DNA of 64,000 nucleotides from Massilia psychrophila. GTDB lineage: Bacteria; Pseudomonadota; Gammaproteobacteria; Burkholderiales; Burkholderiaceae_D. Every line of letters starts with the position of its first letter. Position 1 is the stretch's first letter. The DNA lies in assembly GCF_002760665.1 (NCBI RefSeq), contig NZ_PDOB01000017.1:1-64000 (forward strand). The letters are read 5' to 3'. Position numbers and translations under genes: made by a program. Positions 1-10,451 of the stretch are shown piece by piece. Below the pieces are notes generated by a model, which saw nothing but the letters and a program-made list of their open reading frames with translations, ran no database searches and had not been told where the DNA came from.

Positions 1-308
1 AATACCGACCCGGCTTCCCGGCCCGGTTCCAGTCGATCGAGGAGGCACGATCCTTCTGCCAAACGTTCTTCGCCTGGTATAACAACGAACATCGCCACTC
101 CGGCATCGGCTACGTGACGCCGGCGGCCATGCACGCAGGCGTTGCTACCGCGATCTACGATCAGCGCGCAATCGTTCTGCAAGACGCCTTTACACGCCAT
201 CCCAACCGATTCAAACATCGGCAGCCACGCCCGCCCGCATTGCCAACTGTGGCCGGCATTAACATGCCAAAATCGGCACCGGAAAGCGGAGGGAATACAG
301 AGAATTAG
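1..308 (+). CDS. IS3-family transposase OrfB, C-terminal part
   Basis: The reading frame is open from base 3 and ends at a TAG at 306-308; the N-terminal part lies before the window. The visible 101 residues start at YRPGFPARF and include WYNNEHRHSGIGYVTPA, the typical end of the IS3-family DDE (rve) integrase domain, where the conserved glutamate lies just upstream. The usual short basic tail follows (HPNRFKHRQPRPPALP). The protein would cut and join the element's ends. No frameshift is seen in the visible part, but whether the element is intact cannot be judged. Confidence 0.85.
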   Translation, partial: YRPGFPARFQSIEEARSFCQTFFAWYNNEHRHSGIGYVTPAAMHAGVATAIYDQRAIVLQDAFTRHPNRFKHRQPRPPALPTVAGINMPKSAPESGGNTEN

Positions 309-353
309 ACACTAAACTCATCAATTTCATTGTCTCAAAGCGATTGACACATT
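309..353 (+). mobile_element. Probable right end of the IS3-family element
   Basis: Just after the transposase stop comes a short AT-richer stretch containing TGTCTCAAAGCGATTGACAC, which resembles the terminal repeats of IS3-family elements. The matching left end is outside the window, so neither the exact boundary nor a target duplication can be confirmed. Confidence 0.4.
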
Positions 354-536
354 CCGGGTGCGCGCAGGCACCAAGCGCTATTCCTTATGGCTCGGCGACC
401 AACGGCTGATCCGCGCAGAGCAGTCCGGCCCGCGCGGGCGGGTTAGGATTAAGCTGCCGCGAGCCGGCGCGGACAATGAAGCTGAAGAGGCCAGCTACGG
501 ATGGGTACATGATCCCACGAGTCTAGACATCTATGC
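354..536. other. Intergenic, no supported gene
   Basis: A 110-codon open frame starts at 358 but shows no recognisable domain and runs through the inverted-repeat remnant that follows. I see nothing that supports a real gene; it may be decayed mobile DNA. Confidence 0.4.
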
Positions 537-841
537 CGTTTCGAGTGGAACTTTGTACTGCAGCGGAAGCGTGGTGCTGCCAAATCGTGTGAATTCCCCC
601 CTAACCCCGCCCCCGAGGGCGGGGAAGTCCTTGCCGCCGGACGGGCTCGTGGGCTGGATGCAAAACCCGCATCCGACCCTAAGCCCTTGAGCGTAAGGGC
701 ATTTTCGACGCCGTCAAGGGCTCGCTGCGCCGGGCGTCGCCCGCCCTTGACTACACCGAAAACGCCGTTGCTGCGGCGGCGTGCCAATGAGCAACGGGCC
801 TGGGCGGGAAAAATGCGACCTGTCAAGTTCCACTCGAAACG
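537..841. repeat. 305-bp segment bounded by a perfect 17-bp inverted repeat
   Basis: CGTTTCGAGTGGAACTT at 537-553 is exactly inverted at 825-841 (AAGTTCCACTCGAAACG). The inside is GC-rich and holds no convincing gene. Terminal inverted repeats of this kind suggest a non-autonomous element or an internally deleted insertion sequence (IS21-like ends are one possibility). No clear target-site duplication is visible outside the arms. Confidence 0.55.
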
Positions 842-1032
842 ACATTGGGCCAGAAGTTGCCTCCTGCCCCCCCGCACAGATCCCTGCGAGCGGCACTACC
901 GCACAAGGCTCTATAATCAAATCTCTAGCTCTAGCTCCAGAAACCGATGGTATCCTCCGCACCTAGTTTAAGATATCTCCTAGGGAACATTGATTAATTC
1001 AGCGCATCCCTAGTTTTATAAGGAAAACTATT
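842..1032 (+). promoter_or_regulatory. Leader region of the rclC-like gene with a possible -10 box
   Basis: A perfect TATAAT lies at 912-917, but no convincing -35 hexamer sits 16-18 bases upstream. The 115-base leader to the gene start contains a short TCTAGC repeat and ends in an AAGGA ribosome-binding site about 10 bases before the ATG. The promoter call is tentative. Confidence 0.3.
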
Positions 1033-1581
1033 ATGTCCCGCGACACAAATTCCTCCATTAATACACGAGCAGTCCTGCCGCGTTCCCAATCTGCCGAAGT
1101 GCTCAGTGCGAGACTGGAAGCGGTGGGCGTCAAAAGCATTTTCATTGCATTGGCTGTCATTTATTTCTGGTTCGGCGGCATGAAGTTCACCAGTTATGAA
1201 GCACAAGGACTGGTACCGCTTGTCTCAAACAGTCCGGTACTCGGATGGCTTTATGGAATTTTCTCGGTGCGTACCTTCTCCTCTTTGCTCGGCGTACTGG
1301 AGATTTCCATTGGCGTACTGATACTTGCCCGCTTCCTGTCCCCGAAGCTGTCCGCACTAGGCGCGTTCCTGTCTGCAGGTCTCTTTGTCATAACATTGAC
1401 GCTCATGGCTTCCACGCCGGGTGTATTCGAGCCAAGCATAGGGTTTCCTGGTCTTTCTGTGATGCCCGGCCAATTTTTGCTGAAAGATTTTGGACTACTC
1501 GCGGCTTCCGTCTTCGCTTTCGGCAATTCACTTAAAGCGATTGCCACCGGGTCGGCAATCAGGGGCGATCTCAACAATTAA
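1033..1581 (+). CDS. rclC: DUF417 / YkgB-RclC family inner-membrane protein
   Basis: The 182-residue protein has a polar N-terminus of about 35 residues and then four hydrophobic segments (near 36-52, 80-100, 105-125, 145-165). Family hallmarks are FWFGGMKFTSYEAQGLVPLVSNSPVLGW near residues 45-72 (written here as two adjoining blocks, FWFGGMKFTSYEAQG and LVPLVSNSPVLGW) and the late FLLKDFGLLAAS block. E. coli RclC (YkgB) belongs to the reactive-chlorine-species resistance operon and has a similar length (about 197 residues). The molecular function is not firmly known. There is no rclA, rclB or rclR next to it; IS debris lies on both sides, so it looks like an isolated survivor of a larger locus or a transferred cassette. 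The symbol follows family resemblance only. Confidence 0.75.
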   Translation: MSRDTNSSINTRAVLPRSQSAEVLSARLEAVGVKSIFIALAVIYFWFGGMKFTSYEAQGLVPLVSNSPVLGWLYGIFSVRTFSSLLGVLEISIGVLILARFLSPKLSALGAFLSAGLFVITLTLMASTPGVFEPSIGFPGLSVMPGQFLLKDFGLLAASVFAFGNSLKAIATGSAIRGDLNN

Positions 1582-2383
1582 GGCAACCTCTACCCCCCGC
1601 CGCATCTGCGACGAAGTCGGTAAAATTCTGATACCGACCTGAACGAGGAGCCCGACCGATGATGATGCCCAAGCCCAGCCTGTTTGCCGAAGAAGAACGT
1701 GGCAACCGACGTTCGAAGCTGGGCGATCCACTCATCGACGCTTCGCTGGTACAGGCACCGGTGCAGCGCAACAAGCGCGAGGAAGCCGACACAGTCAAGG
1801 AAGGCACCGTGCCGATTGCCTGGAAGGCGCACAAGCGAGCCCAAAAAGACGTCGACGCCAAGTGGACGAAGAAGCATGGCAAGAGCCACTTCGGCTACAA
1901 GCTTCACGCAAGCATCGACAAGCGCCACAAGCTCGCGCGTAAAGTGATCATCTCCAACGCCGCCGTGTCCGACAGCGTCGTGTTTGAAAATCTGCTCGAT
2001 CCGAACAACACCAGCCGCGACGTCTATGCCGACTGAGGTTACCCGAGCGCCGAGCCTGAAGCGACGCTCACAGCGGCTGGATAGCGCTTACAAATCCAGC
2101 GCAAAGGAAGTGCCAACAAGCCGATCTCCGAGACACAAAAACAGCGCAACCGCCGTATCGCCACACCAAGTGCTCGCATCGAACACGTCTTCGGCGCCAT
2201 GCGTCACATGGGTGGAAAACTCGTGCGTTGCATGGGAATCGTGGGCGCCACCTTCTCGCTGCACCTCAAAACTGCCAGCTACAACTTGCAGCGACTCGTC
2301 TATTTGAAAGAACGAGGCATCAAAGCGTTCTAAACGCGCAAGCAGCGTCAAACCGCGCCGCCAACCGCGTGGTAAGGCTTGCC
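1582..2383 (+). mobile_element. Decayed IS5-family insertion sequence
   Basis: The element starts immediately after the rclC stop. Its outer ends form an imperfect inverted repeat (GGCAACCTCTACC at 1582 against GGCAAGCCTTACC read inward from 2383). At about 800 bp with an internal deletion and nonsense codons in the transposase, it is non-autonomous. No exact target duplication was seen. Confidence 0.6.
1659..2333 (+). pseudogene. IS5-family transposase, internally deleted, two nonsense codons
   Basis: The N-terminal start MPKPSLFAEEERGNRRSKLG is joined directly to IDASLVQAPVQRNKREE, so the middle of a normal transposase of about 320 residues (including the early catalytic region) is missing. 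The same frame then continues through a TGA at 2034-2036 (an arginine or similar codon in relatives) and a TAG at 2082-2084, and ends with the typical IEHVFGAMRHMGGKLVRCMG and YNLQRLVYL blocks and a TAA at 2331-2333. It cannot make an active transposase. Confidence 0.85.
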
Positions 2384-2516
2384 GAAGCAGCCAGTCGACT
2401 GATAAGAGTTACTTAAATCAGCAGTAAAATCGAACGCGCGTCACGCAGCCGATCTTGACTGCCGGCCTTACTACGGAAAAGTCCGGTTATTCGAGGTGGC
2501 CTTATACTGATCCGCC

Positions 2517-3920
2517 ATGCCCCCACTGTTTTCAGTATCTGTCCGTGGCGCCCTGCTCGCCGCCTTCGCCACGCTGTCCGGCTGCGCCGCGCTGGCCCCG
2601 CAGCCGACACTGTCGTCGTTCGTCGTGATGGGCGAAGACGGTGCCGGCGTGGCGCGGGTGCTGACCGCGGGCGCCGCCTGCCCAACGATCCGCATGGATG
2701 GGGTTGACGTCGTCATGTCGGTACGCTCGCCTGCTGCAACCATCGCCCAGCGGCCGACCGTGTCGCTGCCAAAGGACTCCAAGCCAAGCGCGTTTCCCGT
2801 GCTCGCCTGCGAAGCGCGGATCCCGGCGGGCACCGCGCGGGCCTCGGTGGGCGGGCAATCGCTGCCGCTGCCGCGCGCCAGTCCCGAACGCATTGTCGTC
2901 ATCGGCGACACCGGCTGCCGGCTCAAAAACACCGGCGACTACCAGGATTGCAACCGCCCTGACGCTTACCCGTTCGCCCGCATCGCCGCCCTCGCCGCTG
3001 CCTGGAAGCCGGACCTGGTGGTGCACGTGGGCGACTACCACTACCGCGAAAACGCCTGCCCGGCCGACCGCCCGGGTTGCGCCGGCAGCCCCTGGGGCTA
3101 TGGCTGGGACACCTGGGACGCCGACTTTTTCACCCCCGCGTCAAGCCTGCTGAAGGCGGCGCCGTGGGTCATGGCGCGCGGTAACCACGAATCGTGCGCG
3201 CGCGGAGGCCAGGGGTTCCTGCGTTTCCTCGACCCACGCCCCTTGCAGAACGGGCGCGACTGCAACGAGGCCGCCAACGACGGCATTGGCGACTTCAGCG
3301 ACCCGTACCCGGTCGCGCTTGGCGATGGCGCCCAGTTGATCGTGTTCGACACCTCCAGCACCACCTACAAGGAACTGGCGCCGCTTGACGCGCGCATGGC
3401 GAAATTTGCCGACAGCTACCGCAAGATGGAAGCGCTGTCGCGCCAGGCGCCATACAACATCGCCGTCTTCCACCATCCGATCCTCGGTTTCGGCGCGACC
3501 CGCGACAAGTCCGGCGCGGTGTCGTTGTTAAACGGCGACAAGGGTTTGCAGGACGCCTTCGGCACCATCGACCCGGGCCTGATGCCGAAAGCGGTCAAGG
3601 CGGTGCTGTCCGGCCACGTCCACTTGTGGCAACAGGTCAGTTTTTCGAGCGCTCATCCCACCCAGTTCATCAGCGGTTTTTCCGGTACCCTCGAAGACAT
3701 CGTACCGTTGCCGGAGACGCTGCCGGAAACCGCCCAGCCGGCCCCCGGTGCAATGGTCGAGACCCTCAGTTCCTGGGTCGACGGCTTCGGCTACATGACG
3801 ATGGAACGCACCGACGCTGAGCAGTGGGCGGTAAAAGTGTGGGATACCGAAGGCAGGGTGCGCAACACTTGCACCCTCACCGGCAGCAAGTCAAGGTGCG
3901 TCAAGCGGCAGGTCTACTAA
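2517..3920 (+). CDS. Lipoprotein metallophosphoesterase (calcineurin-like)
   Basis: The 467-residue protein begins with a short hydrophobic signal ending in a lipobox (LSGC, cysteine 23), so it is probably a periplasmic or outer-membrane lipoprotein. The calcineurin-like phosphoesterase core starts near residue 125, with the metal-ligand motifs GDTG (130-133), GDYHY (172-176), GNHES (222-226), FHHP and GHVHLW in the usual order. This points to a two-metal phosphomonoesterase or phosphodiesterase, possibly related to purple acid phosphatases; the substrate is unknown. Residues 30-120 are a variable exported domain. The last 30 bases overlap the convergent cusA gene, which is unusual but leaves both frames intact. 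Confidence 0.85.
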   Translation: MPPLFSVSVRGALLAAFATLSGCAALAPQPTLSSFVVMGEDGAGVARVLTAGAACPTIRMDGVDVVMSVRSPAATIAQRPTVSLPKDSKPSAFPVLACEARIPAGTARASVGGQSLPLPRASPERIVVIGDTGCRLKNTGDYQDCNRPDAYPFARIAALAAAWKPDLVVHVGDYHYRENACPADRPGCAGSPWGYGWDTWDADFFTPASSLLKAAPWVMARGNHESCARGGQGFLRFLDPRPLQNGRDCNEAANDGIGDFSDPYPVALGDGAQLIVFDTSSTTYKELAPLDARMAKFADSYRKMEALSRQAPYNIAVFHHPILGFGATRDKSGAVSLLNGDKGLQDAFGTIDPGLMPKAVKAVLSGHVHLWQQVSFSSAHPTQFISGFSGTLEDIVPLPETLPETAQPAPGAMVETLSSWVDGFGYMTMERTDAEQWAVKVWDTEGRVRNTCTLTGSKSRCVKRQVY

Positions 3921-6900
3921 CCCGGGACTCTTACCGGTTTGACCGTCAACGTCTGTCAGGGCAAGCGTTGCGCGAAGCTGCCTGCGGCGCATCAACAGGT
4001 AAAGCGCGGGCACCACGAACATCGACAGCAGCGGCGCGGTGATCATCCCGCCCACCATCGGGGCGGCGATGCGCTGCATGACTTCGGAACCTGTGCCCGA
4101 GCCGATCATGATCGGCACCAGGCCGGCGATGATCACCGCTACCGTCATCGCCTTCGGCCGCACCCGCAGCACGGCGCCTTCCCGGATGGCGTCCAGCAAA
4201 TCGGCCTCGCATGGCCTGCCTTTTACCGGCCCTCGTGCGAGTTTGGCCTCCCAGGCATGCTTCAGGTACAGCAGCATGATCACGCCGAATTCGGCCGACA
4301 CGCCGGCCAGCGCAATGAAGCCAACGCCGCTCGCCACCGACAGGTTGTGGCCCAGCGCCCACAACAGCCAGACGCCGCCCGCCAGGGCGAAAGGCAGCGT
4401 GGCCATGATCAGCGCCGCCTCGTCGATGCGTTTGAACGTCAGGTACAGCAGCACGAAGATGATGAGCAAGGTCGCCGGAACGACGACCTTCAGTTTTGCC
4501 GTCGCCCGTTCCAGGTATTCGAACTGCCCGGACCAGGACACGGAATAGCCGGGGGGCAGTTTCACTTCGCTGGCCACTGCCTGCTGCATGGCGTGCACGG
4601 CCGAGCTCAGGTCGCGCCCACGGATGTCGACGTAGACCCAGCCCGACAGGCGCGCGTTCTCGCTTTTGAGCATAGGCGGACCATCATTGATCCTGATCGC
4701 CGCGACGTCACCGAGCCGTATCTGGGCGCCGCGCCCGGTCAGTACCGGCAAGTCGCGCAGCTTTTCCACCGAGTCGCGTATCTCGCGCGGATAGCGGACA
4801 TTGATCGGAAAACGCTGCAGCCCTTCTACCGTCTCGCCGATGTTGTCGCCGCCGATCGCGCTCGAAACGACGCTCTGCACGTCGGCGATGTTCATGCCAT
4901 AGCGGGCCGCCGCATCGCGGTCGATCTTGACATCGATGTAGCGCCCGCCATTGAGCCTCTCGGCCAGCGCGGACGACACGCCCGGCAGCCGTTTGACCAC
5001 CCGCTCGATCTCGCCCGTGATGCGGTCGATCTCCTGCAAACTGGCGCCGGCGACCTTTACTCCGACCGGACTCTTGATCCCGGTCGCCAGCATGTCGATG
5101 CGGTTGCGGATCGGCGGCACCCAGATGTTCGACAGCCCCGGCACCTTGACGACGCGGTCGAGCTCCTCGACCAGTTTGTCGGTCGTCATGCCTGCCCGCC
5201 ACTGGTCGCGCGGCTTGAATTGGATGGTTGTCTCGAACATTTCCAGCGGCGCCGGATCGGTCGCCGACTCGGCGCGGCCGGCCTTGCCGAACACGCTTTC
5301 CACCTCCGGCACGGTTTTGATCAGGCGGTCCGTCTGCTGCAGCAGCTCGGCGACCTTGCCGCTCCCTAAGCCCGGCAAGGCGGACGGCATGTACAGCAAA
5401 TCGCCCTCGTCCATCGGCGGCATGAATTCGCCGCCCAGGCGCGCCATGGGCCAGATCGTCGCAAGGGCGAACAGTGCGGCCAGCACCAGGGTTGCCTTCG
5501 GCCGGCGCAGCACGATTTCCAGCACAGGGCGGTAAAGCGCGATCAGCCAGCGGTTGAGCGGATTGCTTTGTTCGGCGGGAATCCGTCCGCGGATCAGGTA
5601 GCCCATCAAGACCGGGATCAGCGTGACCGCCAGGCCCGCCGCCGCCGCCATCGCGTACGTCTTGGTAAACGCCAGCGGCGCGAACAGGCGCCCCTCCTGC
5701 GCTTCGAGCGTAAATACCGGAATGAAGGACAGCACGATGATCAGCAGCGAAAAGAACAGTGCCGGGCCAACTTCGACGGCGGCGTCGCCGATGACGCGCC
5801 ACTGCATCTCGCCGGCCAGCTTTTTGCCGGGATTGGCGCGGTTCCATGCTTCGATGTGCTTATGGGCGTTTTCGATCATCACCACCGCCGCATCGACCAT
5901 GGCGCCGATGGCGATCGCGATGCCGCCCAGGGACATGATGTTGGCGTTGACGCCTTGATAGGACATGACGATGTAGGCGATCAGTATGCCAAGCGGCAGC
6001 GACACGATGGCGACCAGCGCCGAGCGGAGGTGAAACAGGAACAGCGCGCAGACGATGGCAACGACGATGAATTCCTCGATCAGCTTGGTTTGAAGATGAT
6101 TGACCGCGCGCTTAATCAGCTTGGAACGGTCGTACACGGGGACGATTTCCACGCCGGCCGGCAGGCCCGGCTTGAGCATGGCCAGCTTGGCCTTGACGGC
6201 GTCGATCGTGCGCAGCGCGTTCTTGCCGGAGCGCATGATGATCACGCCGCCCGCCACTTCGCCCTCCCCGTTCAGGTCGGCTATGCCGCGCCGCATCTCC
6301 GGCCCGATCTGCACGCGCGCCACGTCGCCCAGGCGCACCGATACTCCGGCGTCCGTACTCGTCAGCGGTATGCTGCGAAAGTCGCTCAGGGACTGCAGGT
6401 AGCCGGACGCGCGCACCATGTACTCGGCCTCGCCGAGCTCGATCACCGCCCCCCCGGCTTCCTGGTTGGCGCGCTGCACCGCCTCGATCACCTTGCCGTG
6501 CGTGATGGAATAGGCGCGTAACTTGTCGGGATCGAGCACGATCTGGTACTGCCGGACCATGCCGCCGATACTGGCCACCTCCGACACATCGGGAACCGCC
6601 TTCAGCTCGAATTTCAGGAACCAGTCTTGCAAGGCGCGCAGCTGCGACAAATCGAGCTTGCCGCTACGGTCGACCAACGCGTATTGGTAAATCCAGCCCA
6701 CGCCCGTGGCGTCGGGACCGAGCGCTGTCTTGGCCTGCACCGGCAGGCGCGCCTGGACCTGGCTCAGGTACTCGAGCACGCGCGACCTTGCCCAGTATGG
6801 ATCGGTACCATCTGCGAACAGGACGTACACAAACGAATCGCCAAAAAAAGAATAGCCGCGTACGGTTTTGGCGCCCGGCACCGACAGCATCGTCGTCGTC

Positions 6901-7106
6901 AGCGGATAGGTGACCTGGTTCTCGACAATCTGGGGCGACTGCCCCGGATAGGTGGTGCGGATGATGACCTGCACGTCCGACAGGTCGGGCAGCGCGTCGA
7001 GTGGCGTTTTCGACAGCGACCAGATACCCCACGCCGTCACAAACACGCTCGCCAGCAGTACCAGGATGCGGTTCGCGATCGACCAGCGGATCAATTTTGC
7101 GATCAT
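3891..7106 (-). CDS. cusA: Copper/silver efflux RND transporter CusA
   Basis: This 1071-residue inner-membrane proton/metal antiporter starts at [16 protein letters not shown]. The open frame extends further upstream, but this ATG overlaps the cusB stop as ATGA, so translation is probably coupled. It has the heavy-metal-efflux RND layout: first transmembrane helix, porter domain, TM4 with [18 protein letters not shown], a second porter half, and TM8-12. [13 protein letters not shown] and [17 protein letters not shown] match the methionine-containing segments around the Cu/Ag-binding Met623 and Met672 of E. coli CusA, which supports monovalent copper/silver over zinc/cobalt/cadmium. The C-terminus overlaps the convergent phosphoesterase gene by 30 bases. 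Confidence 0.93.
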   Translation of the reverse strand: MIAKLIRWSIANRILVLLASVFVTAWGIWSLSKTPLDALPDLSDVQVIIRTTYPGQSPQIVENQVTYPLTTTMLSVPGAKTVRGYSFFGDSFVYVLFADGTDPYWARSRVLEYLSQVQARLPVQAKTALGPDATGVGWIYQYALVDRSGKLDLSQLRALQDWFLKFELKAVPDVSEVASIGGMVRQYQIVLDPDKLRAYSITHGKVIEAVQRANQEAGGAVIELGEAEYMVRASGYLQSLSDFRSIPLTSTDAGVSVRLGDVARVQIGPEMRRGIADLNGEGEVAGGVIIMRSGKNALRTIDAVKAKLAMLKPGLPAGVEIVPVYDRSKLIKRAVNHLQTKLIEEFIVVAIVCALFLFHLRSALVAIVSLPLGILIAYIVMSYQGVNANIMSLGGIAIAIGAMVDAAVVMIENAHKHIEAWNRANPGKKLAGEMQWRVIGDAAVEVGPALFFSLLIIVLSFIPVFTLEAQEGRLFAPLAFTKTYAMAAAAGLAVTLIPVLMGYLIRGRIPAEQSNPLNRWLIALYRPVLEIVLRRPKATLVLAALFALATIWPMARLGGEFMPPMDEGDLLYMPSALPGLGSGKVAELLQQTDRLIKTVPEVESVFGKAGRAESATDPAPLEMFETTIQFKPRDQWRAGMTTDKLVEELDRVVKVPGLSNIWVPPIRNRIDMLATGIKSPVGVKVAGASLQEIDRITGEIERVVKRLPGVSSALAERLNGGRYIDVKIDRDAAARYGMNIADVQSVVSSAIGGDNIGETVEGLQRFPINVRYPREIRDSVEKLRDLPVLTGRGAQIRLGDVAAIRINDGPPMLKSENARLSGWVYVDIRGRDLSSAVHAMQQAVASEVKLPPGYSVSWSGQFEYLERATAKLKVVVPATLLIIFVLLYLTFKRIDEAALIMATLPFALAGGVWLLWALGHNLSVASGVGFIALAGVSAEFGVIMLLYLKHAWEAKLARGPVKGRPCEADLLDAIREGAVLRVRPKAMTVAVIIAGLVPIMIGSGTGSEVMQRIAAPMVGGMITAPLLSMFVVPALYLLMRRRQLRATLALTDVDGQTGKSPGLVDLPLDAP

Positions 7107-8623
7107 CGCTTCGCTCCCGCTGGCGTTGATGGCATGTTGATGGCGGCAATCGGGGTCATCGCGGCGATCTCGAAGCTGCCGTCGTTGCGCCGTATGACAT
7201 CGAAGGCGACGCGCTCGCCCACGCTGACCTTGCCGGCCAAGCCCGCGGGCAGCTTGAACGGCATCGTCATCGGCCCCCACTGCAGGGAAGCAATCGGGCC
7301 ATGCGAAATGGTGACCTCGTCTTTGCCGATACGCTCGACCCGGCCCTCGCCATGATGCAGCGGGGCCGGATTGGCGGTGTGCGGCGCTTCGGTGCTACGG
7401 TGCGCGGTTCCCTTCAAGCTGGCCTCGGAGTCGATCAGGAACTGACCGGATACGACGACTTTTTGCCCGAGGACCAGGCCTTTGCGGATCTCGGTCTGGC
7501 CGTTGTTTTCGCTGCCGGTCTCGACGTCGACAGGCATGAACCTGCCGCCTTCCCGGGCAAGCATGACGACGCTGCGCGTACCGGTCTGTATGACCGCCTC
7601 GGACGGCACCAGCAAGACGTCCATGCCGCCGTCGCTTGGGGCAAACGTCAGCGTGGCGAACATGCCAGGCACCAGTTTGCCGTTCGGGTTGGCCATCTCG
7701 ATGCGTGCTTTCAGGGTGCGCGTCGCGGCGTCTATTTCAGGCACGATGGCGCCGACCTTGCCCGTAAAGACGCTCCCCGGCAGCGCCGGCGTCCGCGCTT
7801 CGACAGCATCGCCCGCACGCACCTTCGCCGCCACGTTTTCCGGCAGCTCGGCATTGATCCAGACGGAGCGGGTGCCGTTGATGCGGAACAGTTGCGCTCC
7901 CGCCGTCACGGTCATCCCCTCGCGCGCGCCAAGCTCGGCGATGACGCCGCCGACGGGCGCAAAAATCGTCAGGCGCGCATGCACCTTGCCGCTCGATTCG
8001 ACCAGGCGCACCTGCTGGTCCGTCATGCCGGCCAGGCGCATGCGCTGGCGCGCGCCGTCGACCAGCGGCGCCATGCCGCTTCCCGCCATGCCACGCACCG
8101 CCAAAAATTCCTCCTGTGCGGCGATCCAGTCGGGCACGTACAACTCGGCCAGGCTCTGTCCTTTTTTTACCGGATCAAGCGGCGCGCGCACGTAAAGGCG
8201 CTCGACAAACCCGTTACTGCGCGCCTGCACCAGCGCCACATCGCGTTCGTTGTAGGCCACGTTTCCGACCGCGACAACGCCGGCGGACAACTTGCCGCTC
8301 GTCACAAGGGCCGTACGCATCCCCAGGTTCTGCTGGACTCGCGGGCTGATCGATACAGCGCCGTCAACCGCGTCGCCGCCGCTGCTGCCATACACCGGAA
8401 CCAGTTGCATGTCCATGAAAGGCGATTTGCCCGGTTTGTCGAACCGCTGGCCGGGGACCATCGGGTCGTGCCAGTAAAGCGGCTGCGGCATCGCAAGCGC
8501 CCCCTTCGCCCCCTTCGACCCCTTCATACCCTGCTCCAGACCGAAGCGGTAAGCGCCGTAGCCAGCGGCCGCGGTCACCATGGCGATTGCGGCGATCAAC
8601 GCCAGAACCTTGTTGTTCGTCAT
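7103..8623 (-). CDS. cusB: CusB periplasmic adaptor with C-terminal CusF-like domain
   Basis: This 506-residue membrane-fusion protein links CusA to CusC. It has an N-terminal hydrophobic anchor (about residues 5-22), then a degenerate heavy-metal-binding segment ([20 protein letters not shown], then [10 protein letters not shown]; family members usually have cysteines here, absent in this copy), then hairpin, lipoyl and beta-barrel domains. The last 75 or so residues are a CusF-like domain with WGPMTMPF, containing the Trp and two Met used by CusF to bind Cu(I)/Ag(I). The chosen ATG at 8623 has an AAGGA site and overlaps the cusC stop as ATGA. The fused metallochaperone replaces a separate cusF gene, which is not present nearby. 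Confidence 0.92.
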   Translation of the reverse strand: MTNNKVLALIAAIAMVTAAAGYGAYRFGLEQGMKGSKGAKGALAMPQPLYWHDPMVPGQRFDKPGKSPFMDMQLVPVYGSSGGDAVDGAVSISPRVQQNLGMRTALVTSGKLSAGVVAVGNVAYNERDVALVQARSNGFVERLYVRAPLDPVKKGQSLAELYVPDWIAAQEEFLAVRGMAGSGMAPLVDGARQRMRLAGMTDQQVRLVESSGKVHARLTIFAPVGGVIAELGAREGMTVTAGAQLFRINGTRSVWINAELPENVAAKVRAGDAVEARTPALPGSVFTGKVGAIVPEIDAATRTLKARIEMANPNGKLVPGMFATLTFAPSDGGMDVLLVPSEAVIQTGTRSVVMLAREGGRFMPVDVETGSENNGQTEIRKGLVLGQKVVVSGQFLIDSEASLKGTAHRSTEAPHTANPAPLHHGEGRVERIGKDEVTISHGPIASLQWGPMTMPFKLPAGLAGKVSVGERVAFDVIRRNDGSFEIAAMTPIAAINMPSTPAGAKR

Positions 8624-9954
8624 TTCGATTCCTTGCTGATCATGGTGCGATGTCCTTCGTTTGCGCGCTCGGGAAACAGGTAATTGAGTTTCGCCCATAG
8701 CCGCGCGGTATCCATCCGCAATTGGACCGCTTGCAGGCGCACCTCGGTCTCGTTGCGCCTGGCTGCGAGTACGTCGGTCAGCGTCGCTTTTCCGCCGCGG
8801 TAGCTTGCCAGGACCGCGCCCGTGCGAACGCCGGAGAGCGGTATCAATTCACGCTCGTAGCGGCCAACGCGTTCTTTTCCGCTTTCCCATTCGACGACCG
8901 TGGCGCGCGTTTCGGCGACGTGCTCGCGCAGCAGCTCGTCGCGTTCGGCCGCCACCTGGTCTACCGTGGCGAGCCTGGCGGCCAGCTCCCTGTCTTGCCG
9001 ATGCGCGCGATCCCACTGCAGCGGCACGGATACGCCGACCGAGACCATGTTCGAGTAAGCAGAACCGCGCTGCTGGAACGCCACTTCCACGCTCCAGTCG
9101 GCGCGCTGGTTTGCGCGCGCCAGATTGGCGTCCGCCCGCGCCACCTCCTGCTGCCGGTTCAGTACCGCGACCTGCGGATGATGCGCGAGGGCCGTGTCGA
9201 GCGTGGCGCTATCGAGACGGATTTTGTCGAGTTCCGGTACTCCTTCCAAAACCTGGTCGCCGCTTGCACCGGTCCAGCGCGCGAGCATGACCCGGGCGAC
9301 GTCGACACGGCGATCGATTTCACTGGCACGGTCGCCAAGCATCAGCAGCGCGGAGCGCGCCGCGAGAATATCGGCCCGTGTGCCGCGCCCGCCCCGGTAG
9401 GCTGCCTCGGCAGCGTCGATTTCCCGGCGCGCCTGGTCCGCTTGCTGGGCGACCAGCAGCGCCATCTGCTCGGTGTAATAGCGCTCCAGCCAGGCGATGG
9501 CCGTATCGCGCTGGATCGCCGCGAGGACGACATCTTTCTGCGCCTCGGTCTTTTGCGCCTCGCGCTCGAACCGCGCGGCGCGCCACTGCAGCTTGTCGGC
9601 GCGCGTGAGCTCTTGCGAAATGCCGAGCCGGCGCATGGTCATGAAGTCGCCGCCCAGGCTATAGCGGTCGGCACCGCTGACCGGCACATTGTCGATGCCT
9701 GCCTTTAACATGGGGTCAGGCCGCTGGCCAGCCGCGACAGCCATCTCGCGCGACCCGGCGATCGCCAGGTCCTGGGCCGTCAGCTGGCGCGAACGGGCGA
9801 CCGCTTGTTGCTGGGCCTGCCCAAATGTGAGCGGCGGCGGGGCGGCGATCGCCTCGCCAAAGCTGGCGAAGACCGACACTATCAGCGTGGTGTGAGATAC
9901 GAGGCGAAAACAGTTCGAGCGCAGGTGACCCTGCGCGAAGATTGGGGATGACAT
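8620..9954 (-). CDS. cusC: CusC-type outer-membrane efflux protein (TolC family)
   Basis: The 444-residue protein has a signal peptide (hydrophobic stretch near 20-35 ending at about EAIAA) and two OEP repeats rich in long amphipathic helices, as expected for a trimeric outer-membrane duct. PPPLTFGQAQQQAVARSRQL opens the first repeat. No lipobox cysteine is visible, unlike E. coli CusC. A GGAGG site precedes the ATG by 4 bases. It is the first gene of the cusC-cusB-cusA run, with ATGA overlaps at both junctions. CzcC-type factors look similar; the copper/silver assignment rests on CusA and CusB. Confidence 0.88.
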   Translation of the reverse strand: MSSPIFAQGHLRSNCFRLVSHTTLIVSVFASFGEAIAAPPPLTFGQAQQQAVARSRQLTAQDLAIAGSREMAVAAGQRPDPMLKAGIDNVPVSGADRYSLGGDFMTMRRLGISQELTRADKLQWRAARFEREAQKTEAQKDVVLAAIQRDTAIAWLERYYTEQMALLVAQQADQARREIDAAEAAYRGGRGTRADILAARSALLMLGDRASEIDRRVDVARVMLARWTGASGDQVLEGVPELDKIRLDSATLDTALAHHPQVAVLNRQQEVARADANLARANQRADWSVEVAFQQRGSAYSNMVSVGVSVPLQWDRAHRQDRELAARLATVDQVAAERDELLREHVAETRATVVEWESGKERVGRYERELIPLSGVRTGAVLASYRGGKATLTDVLAARRNETEVRLQAVQLRMDTARLWAKLNYLFPERANEGHRTMISKESK

Positions 9955-10032
9955 GGAACCTCCAGGGTGCGACGGACAACATCGCGCTCGCCGGCAAGGG
10001 CGACACGATGACGAATCAGGCAGCCTGGAACA

Positions 10033-10443
10033 TCAGATTCTGAAGCAGCAATTGCGGATGGCAATCGGCGGGGCGCAGGTACGCGCCAAAGCGATCGGCG
10101 GGCGGGCCTGGCGGGCAACAGCAGGAGCAACAAGGTCGAAAAACTCCAGGTCCAACACCAGCACGACAGGCACGAACGGCGGCACATCGGGCACCGGCGT
10201 CTTGTCGAGCGAATGTTTGACGCTCTCACCATGCACATGCACGTGGCAAAGCGTCGGCTGCGCCGGATCGATACCGTCGCAGTGTGCCATGTCTGCTGGC
10301 ATTGGCGTAGCCGAAGCGGCGTGGTGTTGATTTTCAGGCGACGTTCCCGGGCACACGTACGATGCCGCGGCAAGCTGCATGAACAGCATACCGAAGATCG
10401 CGACAATGGCTGTCAGTAGACGTAATGTGCGGGAAATTTTCAT
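10033..10443 (-). CDS. Small exported His/Met/Cys-containing protein upstream of cusC
   Basis: The 136-residue product has an N-terminal hydrophobic signal (LLTAIVAIFGMLFMQLAAAS) and then a short region with several potential metal ligands (QHH, MPADMAHCD, CHVHVHGE), a proline-rich middle and a cysteine-containing tail (RNCCFRI). I know similar uncharacterised proteins beside copper efflux genes in Burkholderiales but can name no domain. It lies 78 bases upstream of cusC on the same strand, probably in the same transcript, and may be a periplasmic metal sensor or buffer. The ATG at 10443 was chosen over a TTG two codons earlier; no strong ribosome-binding site is seen for either. Confidence 0.65.
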   Translation of the reverse strand: MKISRTLRLLTAIVAIFGMLFMQLAAASYVCPGTSPENQHHAASATPMPADMAHCDGIDPAQPTLCHVHVHGESVKHSLDKTPVPDVPPFVPVVLVLDLEFFDLVAPAVARQARPPIALARTCAPPIAIRNCCFRI

Positions 10444-10451
10444 ATACAACT

